Positions 1 to 9,280 of a stretch of 64,000 bases of DNA are shown in pieces; positions within the stretch are counted from its first letter, which is position 1, and each line of letters starts with the position of its first letter. The stretch comes from Parapedobacter tibetensis (GTDB lineage: Bacteria; Bacteroidota; Bacteroidia; Sphingobacteriales; Sphingobacteriaceae). Under the pieces are notes generated by a model, which was given only the letters and a program-made list of their open reading frames with translations, searched no databases and was not told the origin of the DNA. The position numbers and the translations under genes were made by a program. The stretch is from the NCBI RefSeq assembly GCF_024704835.1, contig NZ_JAMXBE010000009.1, positions 112,257 to 176,256 on the forward strand. Reading direction: 5' to 3'.

Positions 1-696
1 GATGTCATTAGGGTTCACATCCCGCAAAGTCGATTCGACCCCATCGATAATGACCAACGGATCATTATTGTTATCAATGGAAGAAATGCCACGGATTCTG
101 ATCTCTGCATTATCTCTCCCAGGCTGTCCGGAAATCTGCGTAATCAAAACCCCTGAGGACTTTCCTTGCAGTATCTGGCTCGCATCAGTCAGCACCCGGT
201 CTTGTACATCTTCCAGATTTACATTATCAACGGCTCCAGTCAGGTTAATTTTTTTCTGGGTGGAATACCCCACAACTACTACTTCGTCCAAATCGTTAAT
301 TGAACTAGTCATTGAAACGTTGACGATTGAATCGTTGTTAATTGCCCGTTCAATGGGTTCAAACCCAACAGTGGTAAATACTAATACGGTTCCACCTTCT
401 GGAACAACGATACGGTAAGCTCCTGTTTCGTCGGTTATCGCAACGGCAGATGTACCCTTTACGGTAACAGTCACGCCCGCTAGGGGAGTTCCGGTCTGAT
501 CTGTTATGTGCCCCCCGATTTGCTTCGTTTGAGCCATATTGACCGACGGAGGTTCCGCTGAATACGGCGTCCCTTTGGCAAGGTACTGCACATTCACCAA
601 TAAGACGACAATCGGCACACATTTAAAAACCAGCGCCCCCAAAGCAGAAGGATAGCTTACTAACATCCGTCTAAAAACGGTTCCATAATTCTTCAT
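1..696 (-). CDS. SusC/RagA-family TonB-linked outer-membrane receptor, N-terminal part (runs off window)
   Basis: This is the first 232 codons of a SusC-type receptor, which imports oligosaccharides across the outer membrane with a SusD lipoprotein and TonB energy. The start is the ATG complementary to 694-696. A hydrophobic leader (about residues 19-40) is followed by a carboxypeptidase-regulatory-like beta-sandwich (about 58-140, with GGHITDQTGTPLAGVTVTVKG), the SusC signature DEVVVVGYSTQKK, LTGAV, and the start of the plug domain (IRIRGISSIDNNNDPLVIIDG). The barrel lies beyond position 1. The GH31 gene lies 53 bp upstream on the same strand, so the two probably form one glycan-use operon, with a SusD gene expected further left. 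The family is certain; the substrate cannot be read from this part. Confidence 0.93.
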   Translation of the reverse strand, partial: MKNYGTVFRRMLVSYPSALGALVFKCVPIVVLLVNVQYLAKGTPYSAEPPSVNMAQTKQIGGHITDQTGTPLAGVTVTVKGTSAVAITDETGAYRIVVPEGGTVLVFTTVGFEPIERAINNDSIVNVSMTSSINDLDEVVVVGYSTQKKINLTGAVDNVNLEDVQDRVLTDASQILQGKSSGVLITQISGQPGRDNAEIRIRGISSIDNNNDPLVIIDGVESTLRDVNPNDI

Positions 697-749
697 AATT
701 TGTTTTGGTTAAATTGATCTACTATTCACTGATTCGTTGACAAAACGTT

Positions 750-2960
750 TCACTCTATCGCATAGTGATGTCCCGCTTCCAATTCAAATTGAAAAGCGTG
801 CCGTTCCCGTTCCGTTTCCACCCTTTTTCCGGTGGTCAAATTCGTCACAATAGGTTCTTTTGATGACGTATTTCGGATGTCAACGAGCGATTGGCTTTGC
901 CCGTCTTTATGCCTGAAAACAACGCTTCCGGCAAAACCTACATCATATATCCGGGCGTATAACCTACCTTCCGTTTGTTCAACCACAAATCCATTGCCTC
1001 CAACGAACAGCGGAGTCTTATCAACAGGGATATTAAAATCTTCGAGCATCATTGGCCCTTGATATTTTTCGCCGCTGTCGTAGTCGATCCAAGTACCCTG
1101 CGGGAGGTAAACATCTCGTTGATTGGTCGTATCATAGTCGTTTCCATACAAGGGATACGCCATCAACGATTCTCCGATCATCCATTGATACCCCCTTTGG
1201 TTATTGTTCTCGCGATGATAGGTTAACGTATCTTGCTCAAAGGCAAGGGGCAGCGGGGTCAGTGGGTATGGAAAACCCGTTTCATAGGCCTTCAACGCCG
1301 CATCGAAGATGTAAGGCTGCAATGCGTGGTGGCGTTTGGCTGCATCCAGACATACATCAGCTACCTGCTTGTCGCCCAGTTGCCATACGCCGAAACCAAA
1401 TGACATCGATGGGTTTAGCGAAGCGTATCGCACATTTCTCATCAGGTAAATCCGCAGCTTGTCACGATCAATTTTCCCGAAACGATCTCCTGCCAATCCG
1501 GTACCGCCTACGATATCCGGATACGTATATGGAAATCCACTATACGAAAACGCCAAGCCATTTACTGGGCCGCGATCCTGATTTTGATTAAAGTTGAAAT
1601 CGTCATACCGGTGTATATCCATGGGAGAGCCCAAGTATCCGTTCCGCCCCATCACATAAACACCTTTATCCATCAATCCACGGTTTACGGCATCGAGCTT
1701 GTCATCATCGAAATCGCCTATTTCGTAACCAAACAAATCTTCCTTGAAGCCATCTACCCCATAAGCCAACCATTTCTCGCACAATGTCAAATACCACGCC
1801 ACAGCCCTCGGATTATTGCTGTCCAGAAGATAGCAATCTGACTTGGGGAAGTTCACCTTAAATAACCGCGGTTTACCGTCTTTTTGGATGAAATATTCCT
1901 TCTCTAATCCTTCGTCTGTATATAATCCATTGGGTATAAATGCGATGCGCAACCCCAGAATCACTTTCAATCCGAGCTGTTTATAGTAGGTTATAAATCC
2001 TTCCGGATCCGGATATTTTTCGTTATCCCAGGCACCAAAGCTGGTTGTGGCCAATAGACGGTCTTCCTTATTGGGCCAGAATCCAGACCCGACGACCATC
2101 CAGCTCAACGGGTAACCCAATTTTAAATACGCATCTACATTCGCTCGAATAGTCTGATGATTCGTAATCCAACCTAGTGCACCGAATGCCTCCCAGCCAA
2201 CCCCAAACCATTCGTATTTTGGTTTGTAAACCTTATAGCCTTCCCTATTCCTCACATCGAGGTAATCCTTGTAAATCTCTTTAGCATTGCCCGTGAAATA
2301 ATATAGCGACGGAATCGAATTCACGTAAACGCTACCCTGCTTCCACTCAGCGTGCGAAACAGCTATGATTTTCTTCGCAGGTTCCATATTGACAATAGCA
2401 ATCTGGTTTGCCGGACTAATGACAAAATTGCTAGTCAGACGCGACGGCTTTCCATCGGACAATGCACCAAAGTAATTCGATGAATAACCAGTGACTTCTG
2501 TTGAGGGATCCTTCCTGAATGCCGCGTGATCCGATAACCCATACGCTGGTGTGGTTCCTTTTGTCCTGAAAAAGATTGAACCCTGAATATCCGAATCGAC
2601 AAATGTCGCAGAAAGCTTAAAGCAATTTCCGTAAAACTTAATGCCGACGACAGCTTGTATCCCCAAGCGATTACTCACTGACATAGCCACTGAATCGTCA
2701 TACATCTTCAACAGCCGGGTTTGGGCTACCGGTGAGCTTAGGTAAACCAGGCCTGCCTCTTCGTGTGCACCCAATAGCTGCTTTCCGTTCCTACTGATAG
2801 CATACCGGAATCCTTCCTTCCAGATTTTGATATGATGTATATCCGTCCGCAGCTCAATGGCGTCATCATTTTCGATAACTTCTAAATCAACAGCAAACGC
2901 AAAAGTGCTTAAAACAGTCAAAAGCGCGGCAAATTGCACCTTGATTCCTGTATACTTCAT
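750..2960 (-). CDS. Glycoside hydrolase family 31 (alpha-glucosidase/alpha-xylosidase-like), secreted
   Basis: A 736-residue retaining alpha-glycosidase of family GH31. A signal peptide (residues 1-23, ending AFA) predicts export to the periplasm or outer membrane. An N-terminal beta-sandwich is followed by the (beta/alpha)8 barrel from about residue 250 (WFGVGWEAFGALGW) and a C-terminal beta region. GVDGFKED (402-408) fits the nucleophile strand of the family, with D408 the likely nucleophile; NQDRG (460-464) fits the acid/base loop, with D462 the likely proton donor; SGFPYTYPDIVGGTG is the conserved strand after it. These residue roles are assigned by resemblance only. It lies just upstream of the SusC gene, so it probably trims an oligosaccharide taken up by that receptor. 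Alpha-glucan and xyloglucan side chains are both possible substrates. Confidence 0.92.
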   Translation of the reverse strand: MKYTGIKVQFAALLTVLSTFAFAVDLEVIENDDAIELRTDIHHIKIWKEGFRYAISRNGKQLLGAHEEAGLVYLSSPVAQTRLLKMYDDSVAMSVSNRLGIQAVVGIKFYGNCFKLSATFVDSDIQGSIFFRTKGTTPAYGLSDHAAFRKDPSTEVTGYSSNYFGALSDGKPSRLTSNFVISPANQIAIVNMEPAKKIIAVSHAEWKQGSVYVNSIPSLYYFTGNAKEIYKDYLDVRNREGYKVYKPKYEWFGVGWEAFGALGWITNHQTIRANVDAYLKLGYPLSWMVVGSGFWPNKEDRLLATTSFGAWDNEKYPDPEGFITYYKQLGLKVILGLRIAFIPNGLYTDEGLEKEYFIQKDGKPRLFKVNFPKSDCYLLDSNNPRAVAWYLTLCEKWLAYGVDGFKEDLFGYEIGDFDDDKLDAVNRGLMDKGVYVMGRNGYLGSPMDIHRYDDFNFNQNQDRGPVNGLAFSYSGFPYTYPDIVGGTGLAGDRFGKIDRDKLRIYLMRNVRYASLNPSMSFGFGVWQLGDKQVADVCLDAAKRHHALQPYIFDAALKAYETGFPYPLTPLPLAFEQDTLTYHRENNNQRGYQWMIGESLMAYPLYGNDYDTTNQRDVYLPQGTWIDYDSGEKYQGPMMLEDFNIPVDKTPLFVGGNGFVVEQTEGRLYARIYDVGFAGSVVFRHKDGQSQSLVDIRNTSSKEPIVTNLTTGKRVETERERHAFQFELEAGHHYAIE

Positions 2961-3080
2961 ATCAACCTATCTAGAGGCGTATCCCCGCTTGCACACGCGT
3001 CAATCGACATAACATAAAATTGTACCATTTTGACGGTTTATTAATTGGTATCACATCCTCCTATTACTTTTGTTCAAATT

Positions 3081-3100
3081 GGTCTGGTATGGTCTGGTAA
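3081..3100. repeat. Tandem 10-bp repeat upstream of the GH31 gene, possible operator
   Basis: Two adjacent near-identical decamers, GGTCTGGTAT and GGTCTGGTAA, lie about 120 bp upstream of the GH31 start and are followed by TTAAACCA, which gives a partial inverted match to TGGT. Direct repeats of TGGTCTGGT type resemble operators bound by some GntR-family sugar regulators. That link is inference, since no regulator gene is visible here. Confidence 0.35.
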
Positions 3101-3208
3101 TTAAACCACAAATGCAAGTATAAGACATTCCGACATTCAATCCAAATAATTTCTCAAATATTTTACTATATTATTTATAATCAGTATATTAGTACAATAA
3201 CTAAAAAT

Positions 3209-3388
3209 ATGAAACGCTGGTTTGGTTTGTTATGGTATTTACTTTATTTCTGTCGACACGATGCAAACAGCACTTTTAGAAAGTTCATAGCTTCCACACC
3301 GTTGATGTTGCTCTTAACACCTGCACCAATTATAGGAGCAACAATCGCTGTATTGGCTATGTATCCATTACCCCCGGCTCACAACTAA
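3209..3388 (+). CDS. Possible small membrane protein, 59 residues
   Basis: An ATG-to-TAA frame encoding 59 residues. It has an aromatic hydrophobic start (MKRWFGLLWYLLYF), a short polar stretch (CRHDANSTFRKF) and a second hydrophobic helix (about 29-51, rich in L, I and A), so it would be a two-helix membrane peptide. I recognise no family. It sits alone between divergent genes, immediately before the phased TTCGG array. No promoter was found for it. Because the region is AT-rich and otherwise regulatory, it may be a chance frame; the regular hydrophobic pattern is the only argument for it. Confidence 0.35.
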   Translation: MKRWFGLLWYLLYFCRHDANSTFRKFIASTPLMLLLTPAPIIGATIAVLAMYPLPPAHN

Positions 3389-3410
3389 TCTAATATTATC
3401 ATATTGTTAA

Positions 3411-3471
3411 TTCGGTTAAAATTCGGAATTAGTTCGGATTTCATTCGGAGTTTAATCGAATAGAAACCGAA
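3411..3471. promoter_or_regulatory. Helically phased TTCGG array (six sites, 11-bp period), likely regulator binding region
   Basis: TTCGG begins at 3411, 3422, 3433 and 3444, exactly 11 bp apart each time. The complementary form then appears at 3456 (TCGAA, one mismatch) and 3467 (CCGAA), again 11 bp apart. Four direct and two inverted copies therefore lie on one face of the helix, with AT-rich spacers. The array ends about 90 bp before the DUF6266 start. Such phasing is what cooperative binding of a regulator or a nucleoid protein would produce. No known motif name is claimed. Confidence 0.55.
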
Positions 3472-3558
3472 TAAACTTAAACTAAAATCAAAATTATTTT
3501 ATGCTTATCTATTTATTTTATTTAGATTTGGGGTAAATGAAGACTAAATTATAGGTAT

Positions 3559-4218
3559 ATGGGCATCCTAACAGAAGGCATTAACGGACCGGTATCAGGC
3601 AGGGTTGGCAACGTCATTTTTTACCAGGTGGGCAACCAAACACGTGCCCGCTCCTTACCCCATCAGCCCAAAAAGAAGCGCAAACCAACCCCACTTCAGG
3701 CAAGGCAACGCGCCAGATTTACCGTGATGCAGGAATGGTTACGACCGATAAAAAGGCTGCTCCGTTTCGGATTTAAGGACAATGCTTCGCCCCGAAGCGG
3801 GCACAATGCTGCTATGTCTTACAACCTCAACAAGGCCATCATGGAGGTGACCGACGGTGTTTTTGCCGTCAACCCCGAAGCATTCAGGTTTAGTCAGGGA
3901 CCGCTGACCCCACCCGCAAATCCCGTTGCGAAACAGGATGGGGACGTGGTACGCTTCAAGTGGGATAAACCCGGTCCACGTGATTTGCCGGGAGGGGCTC
4001 GAACGCTATTACTGCTGCATATACCCAGTGAAAATACCTCTGACTATCACATCTATGGAGCAAGAGCTTATCAATTGGAAGATACGATAGCAGTGAATGA
4101 CCTCCGTTATCTGGTCGATAGCCCCTGCAATGCTTACATCGCCTTCATCGACGAGGAATCCGGGCTCGTCTCCAATAGCGCATATGCGGGCACGATTATA
4201 CTCGAACAGAACCCATAG
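3559..4218 (+). CDS. DUF6266 family protein
   Basis: A 219-residue protein with the typical start of DUF6266 (MGILTEGINGPVSGRVGNV), a family found almost only in Sphingobacteriales and relatives, of unknown function. After the N-terminal glycine-rich motif come a very basic stretch (about 33-52, QPKKKRKPTPLQARQRAR), a conserved middle (about 75-110) and a C-terminal half (about 120-215) that resembles a fibronectin-like beta domain (DGDVVRFKWDKPG). There is no signal peptide or membrane helix. It stands alone, with the phased TTCGG array upstream. Family membership is confident; the role is unknown. Confidence 0.8.
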   Translation: MGILTEGINGPVSGRVGNVIFYQVGNQTRARSLPHQPKKKRKPTPLQARQRARFTVMQEWLRPIKRLLRFGFKDNASPRSGHNAAMSYNLNKAIMEVTDGVFAVNPEAFRFSQGPLTPPANPVAKQDGDVVRFKWDKPGPRDLPGGARTLLLLHIPSENTSDYHIYGARAYQLEDTIAVNDLRYLVDSPCNAYIAFIDEESGLVSNSAYAGTIILEQNP

Positions 4219-4310
4219 CGCTAGCTATAATCAAGTCGAAAAGTAGTATCTCGCGTCCTGGTTTGGATTTGATGGTGCCGTGGTTGTGGTGTCAAGGTTA
4301 GCAAGATTAT

Positions 4311-4344
4311 AAACAAAAAAGCCATCCGCCTACAGGCAGATGGC
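4311..4344 (-). terminator. Rho-independent terminator of the carboxy-terminal protease gene
   Basis: GCCATCCGCC (4321-4330), a short loop and GGCAGATGGC (4335-4344) form a hairpin with one mismatch. On the minus strand it is followed by TTTTTTGTTT. It lies 28 bp past the stop codon of the minus-strand protease gene. Confidence 0.8.
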
Positions 4345-4371
4345 TCGACGTATTTTTAAAGTGATCAGCAG

Positions 4372-6507
4372 CTATTTCTTCAATAAAGCCACATAATCTG
4401 CCACAACGGATAAGCTTTCTTCTTGGATAAAATCCAGTCCTTCGTCAATGTTTGAAGTAGTAGCTACACCACCCAAGGGCAGGTTTACCTGCATTTTTTT
4501 GAGGGCATCCGTACGATTCTTACTTTTTAAGCGGTTTTCTTCACGTTCCTTTTTTAATTTATCTTCTTGAAGCGTCACACTGTACTCAGATTCGCGCTGC
4601 TGCATCACGTCAATATCTTCCAGTAGAAATTTATAAGCAGGCGAAGCTTCCATACGCGACTGATGCTTCTGCGCCAATTGGGTAACTACGTTGTTCAAGT
4701 CAGCTAGTGGGACGAAATCCGTAGCGTTGATTTGATCCCATGGCAACGCGGAGGGCTCGGAGCTTTCCCCATATTTTTCGGCAGAATACAGGGAAGGGAA
4801 TACGATATCTGGTTCAACACCTTTGTGCTGGGTACTGCTCCCCGTGATCCGGTAAAACTTGGCCAATGTGATGTTTATCTGTCCAAATTGGGGAGCGCCA
4901 ACTGGAAGCCCCTCTTTATTGTCCGCTTTGGCTTTCAGCAACAAACGATCCGTAGGGCTGATTACCCGGCTCATATCGATTGCCGACTGTACTGTTCCCT
5001 TACCATAGGACTGCGATCCCAAAACGATTCCCCTGCCGTAATCCTGAATGGCTGCGGCAAAAATCTCAGACGCTGATGCACTGAAACGATTGATAATCAC
5101 TCCTAAAGGCCCATCCCATGCCACACTTTCATCTTGATCCCTATTCACTTCAACGCGATTGCGTGTGTCACGTACCTGCACCACAGGTCCCTTATCGATA
5201 AACAAGCCCGTCAGCTCAATGGATTCTTGCAATGAGCCCCCACCATTAAAGCGTAGGTCCATTACCACCGCATCCACATTTTCCTGGCTCAGCGAATCGA
5301 GCAGTAACCTAACATCACGTGTAGTGCTTTTATAATTGGGATCGTTTTTACGGTAAGCTTCAAAATCAATATAGAATTTAGGTAAGCTTATGATACCTAC
5401 TCGATAAGTTTTGCCATCCTCGCCAATCACTTCCTTGATTTCGCGCTTCGCAGACTCTTCCTCTATAACGATTTTTTCACGCGTCAACGATACGATTTTT
5501 GGCTCCGCGGTCAAATCCTCTCCTGCTGGAATAACCTTAAGGCGTACTACGGTGCCTTTTGGGCCTTTGATTTTTGAAACGGCGTGGTCGAGCTTCCAAC
5601 CGATTATATCTTCAAATTTCCCATCCTTACCTTGGGAAACCCCAATAATCCGGTCATCAATACTCAATGCCTTTTCCTTATATACGGGTCCTCCAACGAT
5701 GACTTCCGCTACCTTTACCACTTCGTTTTCCATGGTAAGCCGTGCACCGATACCCTCAAAAGTATTGGCCATCTCTTCATTGAACCGTTGTGCAAAATAA
5801 GGATTGAAATAGCTGGTATGGGGATCAATGGCATCGGTCAACGCACTCATGATAATCTGGAAAGCCTCATTATTATCCGTTTTCTTAGCCATCGAGATCA
5901 GGTTCTTGTAACGGCTAACTAATGTTTCCTTTTGCTTTGTAGCGGTTGAATCATCATCACCGTTGCCACTAAGCCGAAGATTCAGTAAATCATACTTTAC
6001 CCGCCTACGCCATTGATCATCGGCTTCCGCTTCAGAAGCAAACCAACCGTCCTTCTCGCGGTTATACACATAAGTTTCGTCTATTGAGAAATCATGATCT
6101 GCATCCACCGCCGCCAAAGCATACTCCAACCGCTCGAGATAACGCTTCATGTACACATTGAAAATATGGTATGCCGCGCTTAAATCGCCATCACGGAAGT
6201 CCTTACTCAACGTATTTCGATATTGTTCAAACCCATCGATGTCTGACTGCATCAAATAGTTTTTGCCTTGGTCCATGGCTTCGATAAGGTTATTGAAGAT
6301 AATGGAAGATATGGAATCGCCAAAAGGCACTTTCTTATAGCTTACCGATTCAAATAACCCTACCACATCCTTGGCAATCACCGCATGCTGTGCTGTGGGC
6401 TGCAAGGCTCCCGGTTCCGATTCCAAGTTGACTCGCGGCTTGGAACCGCAAGCTGCAATGGCTACCACAAACAACGCAAAAAAAACTTTCTTCAACATAT
6501 TCTCCAT
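4372..6507 (-). CDS. prc: Carboxy-terminal processing peptidase (Prc/Tsp-like, S41A), lipoprotein
   Basis: A 711-residue periplasmic serine protease of the Tsp/Prc type, which degrades or trims proteins from the C-terminus. The leader ends in the lipobox IAAC (Cys20 or so), so it is probably membrane-anchored; Met4 is an equally good start. An N-terminal helical domain (about 50-240) is followed by a PDZ domain (about 255-340, with GIGARLTMENEVVKVAEVI), the S41 catalytic core (about 350-560) and the Tsp-type C-terminal domain. The catalytic serine is about residue 480 (SASASEIF) and the lysine about 503 (SYGKGTVQ), the usual Ser-Lys dyad. It is a single gene with its own terminator. The length is normal for Tsp and longer than for short CtpA proteins. 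Confidence 0.93.
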   Translation of the reverse strand: MENMLKKVFFALFVVAIAACGSKPRVNLESEPGALQPTAQHAVIAKDVVGLFESVSYKKVPFGDSISSIIFNNLIEAMDQGKNYLMQSDIDGFEQYRNTLSKDFRDGDLSAAYHIFNVYMKRYLERLEYALAAVDADHDFSIDETYVYNREKDGWFASEAEADDQWRRRVKYDLLNLRLSGNGDDDSTATKQKETLVSRYKNLISMAKKTDNNEAFQIIMSALTDAIDPHTSYFNPYFAQRFNEEMANTFEGIGARLTMENEVVKVAEVIVGGPVYKEKALSIDDRIIGVSQGKDGKFEDIIGWKLDHAVSKIKGPKGTVVRLKVIPAGEDLTAEPKIVSLTREKIVIEEESAKREIKEVIGEDGKTYRVGIISLPKFYIDFEAYRKNDPNYKSTTRDVRLLLDSLSQENVDAVVMDLRFNGGGSLQESIELTGLFIDKGPVVQVRDTRNRVEVNRDQDESVAWDGPLGVIINRFSASASEIFAAAIQDYGRGIVLGSQSYGKGTVQSAIDMSRVISPTDRLLLKAKADNKEGLPVGAPQFGQINITLAKFYRITGSSTQHKGVEPDIVFPSLYSAEKYGESSEPSALPWDQINATDFVPLADLNNVVTQLAQKHQSRMEASPAYKFLLEDIDVMQQRESEYSVTLQEDKLKKEREENRLKSKNRTDALKKMQVNLPLGGVATTSNIDEGLDFIQEESLSVVADYVALLKK

Positions 6508-6683
6508 TCTATTTTAAATCTCAATTTAGCTGATTGTGATAATAGCCACACAATCCCACCCTACAATTTAGCCGATAAATTTAATCAAAAAACTGTTAAC
6601 CCCTGTTATATTAATGTAATACTGACTATTTGTTCTTAAATTCGTTACAAATCGACACCAGAAAAAATGAATATCAACAAGAG

Positions 6684-7820
6684 TTAATTATCCACTGGGT
6701 CGGTTCCATTAAAAAGCATGTTTTTCAGCGTATCATACCGGCTTAGCGCTGCAGCTGCCTCATCGTAATTGCCCGCTTGGTGGTAAAGATCGCCAAGTGC
6801 GTCCTGGATGGCCAATTGCATTCCGATCATGTTATCTTTGCGGGCCAGACCATCCGCCACTATATACTCTTCAATGGCTACCCGCGGGTTTCCCGATTGT
6901 TTTTTTGTTTCCGCGAGGTTGAAGATAATTTCCGGCATTTGATCCACTATTCCCTCTTTATCGGCGATTGTTTTAGCCTGTACCAAAAACCATTGTGCTT
7001 CCGGATATTTATGCTGTAATGCATAGATATTTGCCAATGTGCGGTATGCCGTGGCCCGGCCGGCCTCGTTCTTTGCCCGGCGGAACAAGGGCACCACTTT
7101 TCGAATGATATCGCGTTCGGCCTCAAAGGCAAAACCCTGCTTAGCCTTTATGGCTGCCAGTTCCATCATCGTGTAGGCTTGCTGGTTGTTATTACGAGAC
7201 TTCATGGCTTGATCATGCAATTCCTGGCGCAAACCTAGTGCCTTATCCAGTTGCCCCAAGGACTCGTAGGTGACAGCCAAGTTGTGTGCGATAATTTCGC
7301 GGTCCAACGCATGGTTATTGCGCTGTTTTATCTCCATAGCTTTCTTGAAAAACTCCAAAGCAAAGTCGAATGCACCAGCTGCCAAATATTCCATCCCCAA
7401 ACGGTTTTCAAGATCGGCCACCAAATCTACGCTTCCCTGTCGTTCAGCACGGTCTATTTCGACCAACAATCGGCCTTCCACGCTTTCTGTTTGTGCAATG
7501 GTAAGGGGCAGGTACTTGGCAATGGCCAATGTGTTACCCGTCATACTCAATCTGTGGTAATATTTCATCCGGTCTATGTATTCATCCACCAGAACGGAGT
7601 CAATCTCCTTTTCCGCATACCGATCGTCAAGCAATTCCTCCTCCGATTTAGGTGGCGGGAGGAAATATACCTCCGGACCGATACCGGAAAATGTACTGTC
7701 ATATTTAGCGATATAGCCTGAAAAGTCGGTTTTCTGCTGACCTACAAGAGTCGACTGATTACCCAAGACAAAGAAACAAAAGCATGCTGCATATCCTTGC
7801 AGCCTATGTATTATCTTCAT
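6684..7820 (-). CDS. Secreted tetratricopeptide-repeat protein
   Basis: A 378-residue protein of TPR repeats (about 130-365, for example AHNLAVTYESLGQLDKALG and DALGDLYHQAGNYDEAAAA). I chose the ATG complementary to 7818-7820 because it begins a signal peptide (MKIIHRLQGYAACFCFFVLG) and because the longer frame to 7919 would overlap the divergent rarA promoter. The arrangement resembles the TPR sensor half of Bacteroidota histidine kinases or adenylate-cyclase-like regulators, but no kinase domain or C-terminal membrane helix follows, so a partner-binding role in the periplasm is more likely. The specific function is unknown. Confidence 0.75.
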   Translation of the reverse strand: MKIIHRLQGYAACFCFFVLGNQSTLVGQQKTDFSGYIAKYDSTFSGIGPEVYFLPPPKSEEELLDDRYAEKEIDSVLVDEYIDRMKYYHRLSMTGNTLAIAKYLPLTIAQTESVEGRLLVEIDRAERQGSVDLVADLENRLGMEYLAAGAFDFALEFFKKAMEIKQRNNHALDREIIAHNLAVTYESLGQLDKALGLRQELHDQAMKSRNNNQQAYTMMELAAIKAKQGFAFEAERDIIRKVVPLFRRAKNEAGRATAYRTLANIYALQHKYPEAQWFLVQAKTIADKEGIVDQMPEIIFNLAETKKQSGNPRVAIEEYIVADGLARKDNMIGMQLAIQDALGDLYHQAGNYDEAAAALSRYDTLKNMLFNGTDPVDN

Positions 7821-7958
7821 AGCTATCGCGAATAGTGCACTAAGATACAAAAATTGTTCCTTTATTAATAGTCTGCGGATTTCGGTGGATACCAATCCAA
7901 CTTCATGAAAATATGTCATATCCGACGTCCAACTGTCAGAAGATAATTACGTCCGCTA

Positions 7959-7991
7959 TTTGTTCCCCAAAAGTTTATTCCCTATTTTTGC
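7959..7991 (+). promoter_or_regulatory. Bacteroidota-type promoter for rarA
   Basis: TTTG (7959-7962), a 20-bp spacer and TATTTTTGC (7983-7991) match the -33/-7 consensus of Bacteroidota. The expected start of transcription is only a few bases before the rarA ATG at 8000, so the mRNA would be nearly leaderless. Confidence 0.7.
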
Positions 7992-7999
7992 TAAAAATC

Positions 8000-9280
8000 A
8001 TGGCAACACGGATACCTTTGGCAGAGCGGATGCGCCCAACGACAATAGCGGACTATGTAGGCCAGCAACACATCGTTGGGCCAGGGGCGGTGCTACGCAA
8101 CGCCATTGACCGCAACAATATCCCCTCCATGGTGTTATGGGGGCCGCCCGGCGTGGGCAAAACCACGCTTGCCTTTATCATTTCCAAGCAATTGGACCGG
8201 CCATTTTTTAGTCTCAGCGCCATCAACTCGGGGGTAAAGGATGTCCGCGAGGTCATTGATAAAGCCGGACAACTAAAAAATTTCCATCAGGAACAACCTA
8301 TCCTTTTCATCGATGAAATCCACCGTTTTTCAAAATCACAACAGGACTCCCTCTTAGGTGCCGTAGAACGGGGATTGGTGACACTCATTGGTGCCACCAC
8401 GGAAAATCCATCCTTTGAGGTCATATCAGCCTTACTTTCACGATGCCAAGTATATGTGCTAGAACACCTCACGGAAAACGAGCTCCTCGACATCGTCAAC
8501 AAGGCCCTCCATGAAGATGAATATCTCAGCCAACAGCAGGTAGCCGTGAAAGAGCATGAGGCGTTACTTAGGCTTTCGGGTGGCGATGCCCGTAAACTAC
8601 TGAATGTGCTTGAATTGGTTGTCAATGCGGTCGATGGCAAACCACTCGAAATCACCAATGACTTTGTGCTCCAACAGGTGCAACAAAACATGGCCATCTA
8701 TGACAAGGCCGGCGAGCAGCATTATGATATCATATCGGCTTTTATCAAATCGATTCGAGGGAGTGACCCCAATGCCGCTGTATATTGGCTGGCCCGCATG
8801 ATTGAGGGCGGCGAAGACCCGCTGTTCATTGCTCGAAGGTTGCTTATATTGGCTTCAGAAGACATCGGCAACGCCAATCCCAATGCACTCCTCTTGGCCA
8901 ACAATTGCTTCCAAGCCGTGAATGTTATCGGCTGGCCGGAATCACGCATCATCCTTTCACAAACCGTCACTTACCTTGCTTCCTCAGCCAAAAGCAATGC
9001 TGCTTACGAAGCGATCAATAAAGCACAGGCATTAGTTAAGCAAACCGGCGACTTGTCCGTACCGCTGCATATCCGCAATGCACCAACAAAGCTGATGAAA
9101 CAGTTGGATTATGGCAAGGACTATAAATATGCCCACAGCTACGAAGGTAATTTCGCTGACCAGGAGTTTATGCCCGAAACGTTGAGTGGCATGAAACTCT
9201 ATGACCCCGGACGCAATCCCGCTGAAGATAAATTGCGTGAGAAACTGCGGCAGAACTGGAAAGATAAATATGGATATTAG
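8000..9280 (+). CDS. rarA: Replication-associated recombination protein A (RarA/MgsA), AAA+ ATPase
   Basis: A 426-residue clamp-loader-like AAA+ ATPase that acts at stalled replication forks. Seen: Walker A GPPGVGKTT (48-56), Walker B LFIDEIHRF (102-110), the sensor stretch GATTENPSF, and the C-terminal oligomerisation region with ARMIEGGEDPLFIARRLLI and ASEDIGNANP. I use the ATG at 8000 (MATRIPLAERMRP), the usual family start; a frame open from 7913 adds 29 residues that match nothing and lie over the promoter. Its stop codon overlaps that of the convergent gluQ gene. Confidence 0.96.
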   Translation: MATRIPLAERMRPTTIADYVGQQHIVGPGAVLRNAIDRNNIPSMVLWGPPGVGKTTLAFIISKQLDRPFFSLSAINSGVKDVREVIDKAGQLKNFHQEQPILFIDEIHRFSKSQQDSLLGAVERGLVTLIGATTENPSFEVISALLSRCQVYVLEHLTENELLDIVNKALHEDEYLSQQQVAVKEHEALLRLSGGDARKLLNVLELVVNAVDGKPLEITNDFVLQQVQQNMAIYDKAGEQHYDIISAFIKSIRGSDPNAAVYWLARMIEGGEDPLFIARRLLILASEDIGNANPNALLLANNCFQAVNVIGWPESRIILSQTVTYLASSAKSNAAYEAINKAQALVKQTGDLSVPLHIRNAPTKLMKQLDYGKDYKYAHSYEGNFADQEFMPETLSGMKLYDPGRNPAEDKLREKLRQNWKDKYGY

